This document shows positions 6,436 to 13,895 of a DNA stretch of 21,604 nucleotides, one piece after another; the stretch's first letter is position 1; every line of letters starts with the position of its first letter. Both the position numbers and the translations under genes were made by a program. The stretch is from CBDTTW01 sp965363675 (GTDB taxonomy: Bacteria > Bacteroidota > Rhodothermia > Rhodothermales > DASSAV01). Under the pieces are notes generated by a model, which searched no databases, was not told the origin of the DNA, and was given only the letters and a program-made list of their open reading frames with translations. Location of the stretch: the NCBI GenBank assembly GCA_965363675.1, contig CBDTTW010000031.1:1-21604 (forward strand). Reading direction: 5' to 3'.

Positions 6436-7827
6436 CTAAAACTCGCGCACCTTGATGCTGCGGAAGTGCGCCTCGTTGCCGTGCTCCTGAAGCAGCAGAT
6501 GCCCGGCCTCGGCCATGCCGAAGTTCGGCCACTTGGCGTACTTGCTCCGCTGCACCAGCGACCGGTACATCTGCGACCCCCGCTCGTACTCGACGACCTT
6601 CATGTTGTTGAGCCAGTGCTCGACGTGGTCGCCCTGGACGAGGATGCGCGCCCGGTTCCAGGAGCCCGGCGGGTTGACCGGCTTGCGCCCCCCCGAAGTC
6701 AGGTTCTCGGCGGGGATGAGGTCGTAGAGCGAGCCGATGGTGCGGCTGCCGCCCACGCCCGCCTTGGCGTCCGGGTGGCGCTCGTCGTCGAGGATCTGGA
6801 ACTCCAGCCCGATGGCGGAGCCCTGGCCTTTGTTCAGCTCAGGCAGCACGAAGTACTTGATGCCGCTGTTGGCCCCTTCGGCGATCATGAAGTCCACTTC
6901 AAGCTCGAAGTTGCTGAACACGTCGCGCGTGATGAGGTCCCCGGCGCCGGCGGACTCTTTGCCGTCGGTCGCCGCGATGGTCAGCACGCCGTCGGCCATA
7001 CTCCAGCCGTTGGCCGGAAAGTCGGGGCCTTTGGCGCTGCGCCAGCCGTCGGTGGTGCGGCCGTCCCAGAGCAGCCGCCACCCTTTGCGCTGCTCGGCCT
7101 CCGTGAGCGTGTTCGCCACGTAATTGAACTCCGGCACGTCCGGGTCCACGGCCATGCGCGCCGCTTCCAGGTTGGTCTCCAGGATGCGGATGTTGCGCCA
7201 TTTGACCTCGGCGCCCGCCAGCGCCGGCGCGCCGATGCTGTGCACCTGGAAGCCGATGAAGCCGCGCGGCGTCAGGTCATCGACGAGGTTGGCCGTCATC
7301 TGGCCGTTGACCCACGTACGGATCGTGTGGCCGATGGCCTCGACGCGAAAGTGGTTCCACTGGTCCTGCCGGAAGACTTCGCGCCCCTCGGGGTTGCGTG
7401 AGAGCGGGTAGAGCCACCCGCGCCGCGCCTCGTCGTAGATGCCGCCGGTGTAGGCGCGGGGGCTGGGGTCGAGCTCGATCTGGTAGCCGTGCACGCGGCC
7501 CTGCTGGTAGGAGGGCAGGCTCTGGCTGCGGATCTGCACGCCGGAGTTGAGGCGGCTGTCCACCATGGCGTCGTACTCCAGGATGAAGTCGCCGTAGTCG
7601 CCGGGAGGGGAAAGGAAGCTGTTCGGCGTGCCGGGCGTCGCTCTGCCGACGAGCGCGCTGTCCTCGACGGTATAGGCGGCCTTGCCGCCGCGCTGCGTCC
7701 AGCCGGAGATGTCGGCGCCGTCGAAGAGCGGGCGCCAGGCGGCGGCGGTTTGCGGCTGCGCCAGACCGGCGCAGGGGAATGAGGCCAGCAGCACGAGCGC
7801 GCATGCGGCTTTTTGGAAGGAGCACAT
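6436..7827 (-). CDS. secreted tandem 3-keto-disaccharide hydrolase domain (DUF1080) protein
   Basis: A 463-aa protein with two DUF1080 (LamG-like beta-sandwich) domains. The chosen start at 7827 gives a clean signal peptide (MCSFQKAACALVLLASFPCAGLAQ); the frame could extend 18 residues upstream but would bury it. Domain 1 is about residues 28-215 (WRPLFDGADISGWTQ, SGVQIRSQ, HGYQIELDPS, WNHFRVEAIGHTIRTWVNG, GFIGFQVH). Domain 2 is about 245-463 (WRLLWDGRTTDGWR, NSGIKYFV, IGLEFQILDD, WNRARILVQGDHVEHWLNN, HGNEAHFRSIKVREF). DUF1080 enzymes characterised so far cleave 3-keto-glycosides after oxidation of a sugar; others may simply bind glycans. It lies downstream of the SGNH esterase on the same strand, but a terminator separates them. 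No oxidoreductase partner is visible here. Confidence 0.9.
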   Translation of the reverse strand: MCSFQKAACALVLLASFPCAGLAQPQTAAAWRPLFDGADISGWTQRGGKAAYTVEDSALVGRATPGTPNSFLSPPGDYGDFILEYDAMVDSRLNSGVQIRSQSLPSYQQGRVHGYQIELDPSPRAYTGGIYDEARRGWLYPLSRNPEGREVFRQDQWNHFRVEAIGHTIRTWVNGQMTANLVDDLTPRGFIGFQVHSIGAPALAGAEVKWRNIRILETNLEAARMAVDPDVPEFNYVANTLTEAEQRKGWRLLWDGRTTDGWRSAKGPDFPANGWSMADGVLTIAATDGKESAGAGDLITRDVFSNFELEVDFMIAEGANSGIKYFVLPELNKGQGSAIGLEFQILDDERHPDAKAGVGGSRTIGSLYDLIPAENLTSGGRKPVNPPGSWNRARILVQGDHVEHWLNNMKVVEYERGSQMYRSLVQRSKYAKWPNFGMAEAGHLLLQEHGNEAHFRSIKVREF

Positions 7828-7890
7828 GAGAGGAACCGGTTGGCTTGGAGATACCGGTAAAGTAAGCGGCGGCCGGGGCAAACGAAAGAG

Positions 7891-7918
7891 GGGAGCGGCG
7901 CGAATGGGCGCCGCTCCC
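7891..7918 (-). terminator. intrinsic terminator of the SGNH hydrolase gene
   Basis: GGGAGCGGCGC at 7891-7901 pairs exactly with 7908-7918 (11 bp, 6-base loop). Read on the minus strand it begins 10 bases after the SGNH stop and is followed by a T-rich tail, CTCTTTCGTTTG. Confidence 0.72.
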
Positions 7919-7928
7919 GGCGCGGCCT

Positions 7929-9197
7929 TTAGCGGCGCTCCAGCCGGTACACGCGCGCTTTCGGCTGCGCGGCGGCGCGCTGGCCTTTAACCTCGCGCGC
8001 CTCCAGACGCTCGAGCAGATCGGCGGCCTGCGCGAACTGCGGGTCGTCCTCGGCGGCGCGGCGGGCCTTCATGAGCACCTTGTGAATGTCGTTGTGGCTC
8101 GTGGTGGACCAGTGCAGGCCGCGCGCCTGGTCGCGCATGGGCGTCCAATAGTGCCCCAGGTCGATGCCCTCGGCGAGCGCTTCCGCCGTCAACCCCGCCA
8201 CAACGTCGCCGTCGATGGTCAGCAGGTACTCGCCGGGCGCCAGGCCGCGCACCTGGAGCGGCTGCCGGTTGAGCGCCTCCTGCACGTCGGCGTGCCGCAG
8301 CGCGAGGGCAATCGCCGGGTCGCCGGTGTTGAAGAAAAGCGGCAGCCCGGCGTCGCGCTGCGTCCAGGCGAGGCCGCCGGGGGTGCGCTGCACGTCCGAA
8401 ACCTCCGTGCGCTCCTGCGCCAGGACGGCCCCGGCGGCCGCGTCGAGGGCGACGCGCGTCACCACCGACGGCGCGTTCCAGGCTTTCAGCAGCTCGGTCG
8501 CCATCAGCAGGTGACCGGCCTCGCCGGGATGCACGAGGTCCGGGATGATCGTCTGCGCGAGCGCCGTGTCCTCGGCGGCGGCGCGGCGGAGCGCGGCGCC
8601 CACGGCCGTGTTGAGGTCGGCGGTCGCCATGCCGCGCGCGGCGGCTTCCTCGGCCGCCCACGCGCCCATGCGGCGCAGCGTCGTGTTGTAGCCCCCGGCG
8701 ATGCGGACCGGCCGCGTGAACTCGTCGTAGGGCGAGGGCTGCACGAGCGTGATCCGCACGCCCGGCAGCGCTTCGGCGAGCCGGTCGAGGATGTGGCGGT
8801 AGCCCTCGGCGTACTGGTCGAGCGTGGCCTGCTCGAACGGCTTGTAGCCGCCGTCGTTCATGCCCAGCATGATCGTCACGACGGTAGGCTTGTACGGCAG
8901 CACGTCGCGGTCCAGCCGCCGGTCGATGGGGCCGGCATGCCCGCCGGTCACTTTGTCGCCGCCGACGCCCGCATGAACGAAGCGCACGTTCATCTGCGGA
9001 AACCGCGCGATGACGTATTCTTCCACGAAGGCGCTGTACATCTGCTGCTCGGTGATCGAGTCGCCGTAGAAAACGACCGTGTCGCCGTCTTTCAGGTAAA
9101 AGGGCTGCTGCGCCGCCGCCGGCAGCGCCAGGCCGCAAAGCCACGCCCCGAGCAAGGCGGCGCGCAGCGTGCGGCGGTATTTTGCGAAGGTTTGCAT
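7929..9197 (-). CDS. secreted SGNH/GDSL-family esterase
   Basis: A 422-aa secreted hydrolase. The start at 9197 yields MQTFAKYRRTLRAALLGAWLCG as a signal peptide ending near AAAQ (residue 30); an 88-residue upstream extension is the antisense of the intergenic region. Block I FYGDSIT holds the nucleophile Ser47; block II is HAGVGGDKV (76-83); block III is MLGMNDGGY with Asn114; block V is D220-L-V-H223, the Asp-His pair of the triad. A C-terminal domain of about 180 residues ending in an arginine-rich tail follows, with the HYWTPMRDQARGLHW segment seen in carbohydrate acetyl-esterase-like members. It probably deacylates a polysaccharide or glycoside in the periplasm or outside. The substrate is inferred only from neighbours (sulfatase, DUF1080). 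Confidence 0.9.
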   Translation of the reverse strand: MQTFAKYRRTLRAALLGAWLCGLALPAAAQQPFYLKDGDTVVFYGDSITEQQMYSAFVEEYVIARFPQMNVRFVHAGVGGDKVTGGHAGPIDRRLDRDVLPYKPTVVTIMLGMNDGGYKPFEQATLDQYAEGYRHILDRLAEALPGVRITLVQPSPYDEFTRPVRIAGGYNTTLRRMGAWAAEEAAARGMATADLNTAVGAALRRAAAEDTALAQTIIPDLVHPGEAGHLLMATELLKAWNAPSVVTRVALDAAAGAVLAQERTEVSDVQRTPGGLAWTQRDAGLPLFFNTGDPAIALALRHADVQEALNRQPLQVRGLAPGEYLLTIDGDVVAGLTAEALAEGIDLGHYWTPMRDQARGLHWSTTSHNDIHKVLMKARRAAEDDPQFAQAADLLERLEAREVKGQRAAAQPKARVYRLERR

Positions 9198-9250
9198 AGC
9201 GGTCAAAAAATTCGTTGTATAGCGGCGCTTTGTCTTCGCGCCGATCGGAT

Positions 9251-9283
9251 GCAAGATAGCAGCGCGGGGCAGGGGCCCGAAAC
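9251..9283 (-). promoter_or_regulatory. candidate -33/-7 promoter for the SGNH gene
   Basis: Read on the minus strand, TTTCG is followed after 19 bases by TATCTTG, close to the Bacteroidota pattern TTTG-N19-TAnnTTTG. A transcript would start near 9244, leaving a leader of about 47 bases. It is a visual match, not tested. Confidence 0.35.
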
Positions 9284-9378
9284 GAAAAATAATCGCGTGG
9301 GGGGGCCTCCTGCGCGCTATCCTACGGCATGAAGCCGGGCCGCCGCCGGCCTGCGCTCCGGCAACCAACCCTTTCGGA

Positions 9379-10512
9379 ATGGAAAACCTCATCCATATGC
9401 TCGGGGTCACCCACGTTACGGTGGGCAACCTCATCATGTTCGTCGTGGCGGGCGTGCTCATCTACCTCGCCATTGCGAAAGAGTACGAGCCGGCGCTGCT
9501 GCTGCCCATCGGCTTCGGGGCCCTGCTGGTCAACGTGCCCTTTTCGTCGGTGCTCACGCACCTCAGCCCGGAGGGCGCCGAGGAGATCGGCTTTCTGACG
9601 ACGCTGTTCCAGGCGGGCATCCTGACGGAGCTGTTTCCGCTGCTCATCTTCATCGGGATCGGCGCCATGATCGACTTCAAGCCGCTGCTGCAAAATCCGA
9701 AGGTGCTGCTGTTCGGGGCGGCGGCGCAGTTCGGCATTTTCTTCACCATGTGCCTGGCCGCCGCCACGGGCCTGTTCGATTTGCGCGAGGCCGCCTCCAT
9801 CGGCATCATCGGCGCCGCCGACGGCCCTACGTCCATCGTCGTGGCGACGCGCTTCGCGCCGGACTTGCTGCCGGCGATCTCGGTGGCGGCGTACTCGTAC
9901 ATGGCGCTCGTGCCCATCATCCAGCGCCCCGTCATCCTGGCGCTGACCTCGCGCGAGGAGCGCCTGATCCGCATGGACCACGCCTACAAGCCCGTCTCGC
10001 AGGCCGCCAAGATCATCTTCCCGATTGCCCTGGCGCTCATCACGTCGCTGATCGTGCCCAGCGCGGCGGCGCTCATCGGGACGCTCATGTTCGGCAACCT
10101 GCTCCGCGAGGCGGGCGTCGTGGACCGCCTTTCCAAGGGCGCGCAGAACGAGCTGACGAACATCGTCACCATCCTGCTCGGCCTGACCATCGCCTCGACG
10201 ATGACGGCCGAGAAGTTCTTGCAGCCCCAGACGCTGCTCATCATCGGCATGGGTCTGGTCGCCTTCGTGTTCGACACGGCGGGCGGCGTTTTGTTTGCCA
10301 AAGGGCTCAACCTGTTCTCGAAACACAAGATCAACCCTATGGTAGGGGCGTGCGGCATCTCGGCCTTCCCGATGTCGGCGCGCGTGGTGCACCGGCTCGG
10401 CGTCGAGGCCGATCCGCAGAACCACCTGATCATGCACGCCATCAGTTGCAACGTGGGCGGGCAGATCGCCTCCGTCATCGCGGGCGGCCTCGTGCTGGCG
10501 CTCGTCGGGTAG
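9379..10512 (+). CDS. oadB: sodium-translocating decarboxylase beta subunit
   Basis: A 377-aa polytopic inner-membrane protein that decarboxylates the carboxybiotin carried on the alpha/gamma biotin unit and uses the energy to export sodium. The family signature GIIGAADGPTSIV holds the Asp148 that corresponds to the essential sodium-site aspartate; other conserved segments are LLIFIGIGAMIDFKPLL, NPMVGACGISAFPMSARVVH and HAISCNVGGQIASVIAGG. Many hydrophobic helices alternate with short loops, and the length is near the family norm. MENLIHMLG is the normal start position for this family. The specific complex (oxaloacetate, methylmalonyl-CoA or glutaconyl-CoA decarboxylase) cannot be told from the beta subunit, so the symbol refers to the family. 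The next gene encodes the small subunit, 38 bases downstream. Confidence 0.93.
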   Translation: MENLIHMLGVTHVTVGNLIMFVVAGVLIYLAIAKEYEPALLLPIGFGALLVNVPFSSVLTHLSPEGAEEIGFLTTLFQAGILTELFPLLIFIGIGAMIDFKPLLQNPKVLLFGAAAQFGIFFTMCLAAATGLFDLREAASIGIIGAADGPTSIVVATRFAPDLLPAISVAAYSYMALVPIIQRPVILALTSREERLIRMDHAYKPVSQAAKIIFPIALALITSLIVPSAAALIGTLMFGNLLREAGVVDRLSKGAQNELTNIVTILLGLTIASTMTAEKFLQPQTLLIIGMGLVAFVFDTAGGVLFAKGLNLFSKHKINPMVGACGISAFPMSARVVHRLGVEADPQNHLIMHAISCNVGGQIASVIAGGLVLALVG

Positions 10513-10550
10513 TCTTTGCTTTGCCGTTCCACCAAGCCCCCGCCCTTGCC

Positions 10551-10766
10551 ATGAAAACCTTTGCCGCCTTCCTCGCCGCGCTTTTGGGCGCGCCCGCCGC
10601 GTGGGCGCAGGAGACCGCCGCGCACGCCTCCCCCCGGGGCGCCGACGCCTTCGATGCAGCGCTCGTCGTGAGCGCGCAGGCCCTGCTCGTCATCTTCGTG
10701 ATCATGGCCTTCTTCGGCGCCATGATCCACGTCATCGGCCGGTTGCTGCCGGGCAAGGAGGAGTAA
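10551..10766 (+). CDS. OadG-like small membrane subunit of the sodium pump
   Basis: A 71-aa protein that I take for the gamma (OadG-like) subunit. The N-terminus looks like a signal peptide ending AWAQ (residue 20), and a single membrane helix lies at about 39-60 (ALLVIFVIMAFFGAMIHVIG), followed by RLLPGKEE. OadG subunits have exactly this one-helix design and hold the alpha and beta subunits together at the membrane. The predicted cleavable N-terminus is unusual for OadG. The assignment comes mainly from position directly behind oadB and the helix pattern LVIFVIMAFFGAMIHVIG. A perfect terminator ends the operon 30 bases downstream. Confidence 0.7.
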   Translation: MKTFAAFLAALLGAPAAWAQETAAHASPRGADAFDAALVVSAQALLVIFVIMAFFGAMIHVIGRLLPGKEE

Positions 10767-10795
10767 GCCCGCGCCTCTGCCGTTTGCCTTTCGCC

Positions 10796-10830
10796 GGCCG
10801 GCGCCTTTCCAGGGGCGCCGGCCTTTTTTT
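10796..10830 (+). terminator. strong intrinsic terminator after the sodium pump operon
   Basis: GGCCGGCGCC at 10796-10805 pairs exactly with 10814-10823 around an 8-base loop and is followed at once by seven T residues (10824-10830). This is the best terminator in the window. Confidence 0.9.
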
Positions 10831-10995
10831 ATGGGCCGCGCCTAAAGGTCGGCGCGGGGCCGCCGATAGCAATATCACGGGTTGGAATATTCGTTGGCGT
10901 CGAATACCTCCGCCTGCGACTTTCCCGTTTTTCGCCGTTCCCCCTACAGTAATCGGGGACGCGCCGCAGCGCCCTCCGCTAACTCGCTACAGGCT

Positions 10996-11532
10996 ATGCC
11001 GCAGACCATCCTGGCTATCCTTTCCATCCTCGTCGTCACGATCCTGGCCCTGAGCCAGCAGCAAGGCATCGTCAAAGGCTACGAGGACATGGTGGACGAC
11101 GAGGCCGAAGTCCTTGCCACCGGCTATGCGCTCCAGGCGATGGAGTTCATCGGGCAACGCAGCTTCGACAAGATCACGCTCAACGGCCTCCCCGTCGGCA
11201 ACCCCGATCAGTTCGTGCAGACGTTCCCGACGGGCAAGAAGTGCGACCTCGTGCCGCCCATCGAGACCGGCGGCGCCTTTGACAACTGCGCGTCGCTGGA
11301 GGACTACAACGCGATGACGCCGCAGACGGTCGCCTTCAAGACGGAATCGGGGACGGTGCAGTTCGTGCTCGAAGCCACCGTGCGCTACGTGGACGCCGGC
11401 CGCCAGCCTACCGCCACGCGCACGTTCTCGAAGGAGGTGGTCGTCAAGGTGAGCGCCTATACGGGGAACGGCACGCGCCCGGTGCTGAAGCAGCCGGTGC
11501 AACTGCCCCGCATCTTCTCCTACGGCAACTGA
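10996..11532 (+). CDS. pilin-like protein with N-terminal membrane helix, PilV-like, no prepilin leader
   Basis: A 178-aa protein that I do not recognise from a named family. Residues 4-20 are strongly hydrophobic (ILAILSILVVTILALS) and run into a long predicted helix, with ALQAMEFIGQRSFDKIT at 45-61. That segment resembles the helix end of PilV/GspI-type minor pilins (AxxLAxxxMExIRxxxFDxIT). The remaining 115 residues look beta-rich, with Cys83 and Cys98 well placed for a disulfide. There is no K/R-G cleavage site and no Glu at the fifth mature position, both required for class III prepilin processing. The ATG at 10996 is the start nearest to the helix; no Shine-Dalgarno site is seen. First of three adjacent pilin-like genes; the gap to the next is 17 bases. 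Confidence 0.75.
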   Translation: MPQTILAILSILVVTILALSQQQGIVKGYEDMVDDEAEVLATGYALQAMEFIGQRSFDKITLNGLPVGNPDQFVQTFPTGKKCDLVPPIETGGAFDNCASLEDYNAMTPQTVAFKTESGTVQFVLEATVRYVDAGRQPTATRTFSKEVVVKVSAYTGNGTRPVLKQPVQLPRIFSYGN

Positions 11533-11549
11533 ACCCCCGGTCGAAGCTC

Positions 11550-12137
11550 ATGAACGTCCTCTACGACCATCTGACTTCCATCGTGATCGCCGGCGTCGTG
11601 ACGCTGATGATCTTCGGGCTTCAGAACCAGATGCGCGCCTCGCAGGTCGAGCGCACCGCCATGTACACGGCCAAGGAGCACGCGCTCGACTTCGGGCAAT
11701 GGCTCCAGAAGGACCTCGCCAATGTCGGCGCGGGCATCATCTCCGGCAACCCGGTCATCGAGACCATCGACACCAGCAGCACGGGCAACACGAGCGAGTT
11801 TCGCTTCCGCCGCACCGAGGATGACGCCGCCGGAAGCCCCGTCGTCGTGGTCAAGTACGAGCTGGTCGCCGTCGATTCCATCAAGATCGGCGCCTCGAAG
11901 CAGCCGCTCTACGAGGTGCGCCGCTTCTTCGGCGGCAAGGCCGAGGGCAAAAGCGCTCCGCTGATGACGCGCTTCCGCATCGAGCTGCTCGACGCCTCGG
12001 GCAACTATACCTCCTCCTGGACGAACGCCCTCGTAATGCACATATCGTTCCGTATGGCGCTGCCCTTCAAGGAGCAGCGCGAGAAAGCCTTCATGGACGA
12101 AACCCACTGGGAGACCATGCTCCCGCTGCGCAAATAA
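11550..12137 (+). CDS. pilin-like membrane-anchored protein, PilW-like
   Basis: A 195-aa protein with one hydrophobic helix at residues 9-24 (TSIVIAGVVTLMIFGL) after MNVLYDHL, then a long polar helix and a beta-rich domain. The segment FGQWLQKDLANVGAGI at 48-63 matches the hallmark of PilW/GspJ minor pilins, in which an Asp-Leu or Asp-Ile pair is followed by a small-residue AG motif. As in the neighbouring gene the prepilin peptidase site is missing. No cysteines and no lipobox are present. The second half (about 64-195) contains several alternating strands, such as VVVVKYELVAV and VMHISFRMAL. It lies between two other pilin-like genes on one probable transcript. The relation to PilW is inferred from pattern only. 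Confidence 0.72.
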   Translation: MNVLYDHLTSIVIAGVVTLMIFGLQNQMRASQVERTAMYTAKEHALDFGQWLQKDLANVGAGIISGNPVIETIDTSSTGNTSEFRFRRTEDDAAGSPVVVVKYELVAVDSIKIGASKQPLYEVRRFFGGKAEGKSAPLMTRFRIELLDASGNYTSSWTNALVMHISFRMALPFKEQREKAFMDETHWETMLPLRK

Positions 12138-12209
12138 CCCACCCATACGTCGGCTGCAACGTTACCCACCACTCACTACTGATCCATACCATACCAGAGG
12201 CAAAATCAT

Positions 12210-13817
12210 ATGGGTAAAGGCCTGTTGATCATGCTGGCCGGCGTCGCCATGATGGGAGCCGTCGCGATGGGCTCTGCGAGCCTGATGAGTCGCGAGATCG
12301 ACCAGCAAAACTCCACGTACGAGGGCGACGTGGTCGCGCGTGAGATTGCGCGCTCGGCGCTCAACCTGGCCGTGGCCGAGGCGCAGCGCGACTTTGCCGC
12401 CGCCCCCACCAAGGTGCAATACACCAACCAGGCGTACCAGGGCGGCTCCTACGACGCCGCCGCCACCTCGCTCTCTTCGTCGTCCATCAAGATCGACGTG
12501 ACGGGCCGGTACGGCGGCAAGGCGCACACCATGTCCGCCCGACTCGTCAAGCAAGGCCCGCTCGACGCGGCCATCATGATCGACGCGCCGGCCATTCAGA
12601 TGGTCTTCAACGGCGCCGGCTACACGGTGGACGGCAAGGATACCCCGCGCCCCTCGGGCCAGATCGCCTTCGATAAGCACGGCATCAAGACGAACTACGC
12701 CACCGTCCGAGACGAGATTCGCACCGGCGTCGGGGCGGCCAACATCTCGCTCGTCAGCGGCGTCGCGGGCGACGGCGACATCGTGAGCGGTGTGTCGAAG
12801 CTCAACCTCCAGGACCTCTACACCGAGGCCCGCAGCAAGGTCGCCGCCGGCAACATCGTCAACAACGCCGCGATCACCACGGCCAAGACGTACGGCAGCG
12901 TCGGTTCGCCGGCGTTCGTGCTGTTCACCGGCTCCAGCACCATCAGCGCGGCCGTCAACGGCGTCGGGGTGCTCCTCGTCGACGGCGACCTGACGGTGAC
13001 CGGCACGGGCAAGCTCAACTGGGAAGGCATCGTCGTGGCGCGCCGCGACACCGACCTGAAGTTCAACCTCCAGGGCACGGGCACGATCAAGGGCAGCCTC
13101 GTGCTGCTGCAAGGCACCACCTCGTTCAACATGCCCGTGGACGGCAAGCTCAAGGTGAAGTACCTGTATTCGAGCGCGGGCCTGATCTCCTCGGTCAACA
13201 TCCACCCCTACGGCGAGGACCCGGTCGAGCTGTTCGAGAAGGGCAGCAACCGCTCGGGCTCGCAGATGTCGAAGCCGAACTGGGAGACGGTGTATAAGGC
13301 GGGCCAGCAGATGAACTTCTTCATCAGCGTCTATAAAGTCGTCAAAAGCGTCCCGACCTTCCTCTACGACCACTACGGCCGCGGCCACGAAGGGCCCTCG
13401 GGCAAGCCTTACGCCAAGGTGCAGCAGCTCGACCAGTACCGCTGGAAGCTCAGCTTCGAGGACCTGGACGAAGACCCTGTGCGCCAGAAGGCGGCGGGCT
13501 ACGGCTCCCCCGACTGGGACTATAACGACCAGGAGATCGAGGTGTGGGTGGACTGCACCGACCCGGCCTCGAAGTGCGATGCCGACGAGGAAGACGGCGA
13601 GGACTTCGACCCGTGGTGGACGTACGGCGGCGGCGGGGGCGGCGGCCACACCGGCGGGGGCGGCGGCGCGCCGTTCACGGGCAGCAAGCTTCAGTTTACG
13701 CTGGGCGGCTCGGCGAAGGTGTATTACAGCTCGCAGGCCATCAACCGCCTGGCGCCCTACCTCTCCGTCGTGCGCGACTACGGCAAGGTCGTCGTAGCCG
13801 ACCGCTGGGAGCAGTAG
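12210..13817 (+). CDS. large PilX-like membrane-anchored protein with beta-rich passenger and Gly linker
   Basis: A 535-aa protein. It starts MGKGLLIMLAGVAMMGAVAM; the KG at 3-4 is the nearest thing to a prepilin site in this operon, but no Glu stands at mature position 5. The following helix has AREIARSALNLAVAEAQRDF (43-62), the usual PilX-like pattern. Residues about 250-305 (VGVLLVDGDLTVTG, LNWEGIVVAR, GTIKGSLVLLQG) resemble the strand-rich segment found in long PilX-like pilus proteins. Residues 403-447 include LSFEDLDED and DWDYNDQEIEVW, close to the acidic D-x-D-Y-N-D signature of DUF4114/LruC-type calcium-binding regions. Cys449 and Cys456 precede an acidic DEEDGEDFD tract and a Gly-rich linker (473-487), then a final beta segment. 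It is likely displayed outside the inner membrane. Function unknown. Confidence 0.75.
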   Translation: MGKGLLIMLAGVAMMGAVAMGSASLMSREIDQQNSTYEGDVVAREIARSALNLAVAEAQRDFAAAPTKVQYTNQAYQGGSYDAAATSLSSSSIKIDVTGRYGGKAHTMSARLVKQGPLDAAIMIDAPAIQMVFNGAGYTVDGKDTPRPSGQIAFDKHGIKTNYATVRDEIRTGVGAANISLVSGVAGDGDIVSGVSKLNLQDLYTEARSKVAAGNIVNNAAITTAKTYGSVGSPAFVLFTGSSTISAAVNGVGVLLVDGDLTVTGTGKLNWEGIVVARRDTDLKFNLQGTGTIKGSLVLLQGTTSFNMPVDGKLKVKYLYSSAGLISSVNIHPYGEDPVELFEKGSNRSGSQMSKPNWETVYKAGQQMNFFISVYKVVKSVPTFLYDHYGRGHEGPSGKPYAKVQQLDQYRWKLSFEDLDEDPVRQKAAGYGSPDWDYNDQEIEVWVDCTDPASKCDADEEDGEDFDPWWTYGGGGGGGHTGGGGGAPFTGSKLQFTLGGSAKVYYSSQAINRLAPYLSVVRDYGKVVVADRWEQ

Positions 13818-13840
13818 GCGACCCTTGCGCCTATGCTGCG

Positions 13841-13882
13841 AAGCCTGCCGGCCGCGCCTGGTGCGTCGCCGGCAGGCTTTTT
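13841..13882 (+). terminator. intrinsic terminator after the pilin-like operon
   Basis: AAGCCTGCCGGC at 13841-13852 pairs exactly with 13868-13879 (12 bp) around a 15-base loop, and a run of T to 13882 follows. It lies 23 bases after the stop codon of the large PilX-like gene and in front of the convergent NDH-2 gene. Confidence 0.82.
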
Positions 13883-13895
13883 GGCGGGCGGGCGC

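Noticed and set aside
12162..13649. 495-codon minus-strand frame opposite the PilX-like gene
   Set aside because: The low-complexity Val/Arg/Ala/His composition is that of an antisense shadow. The plus-strand frame has a membrane helix and structured repeats.
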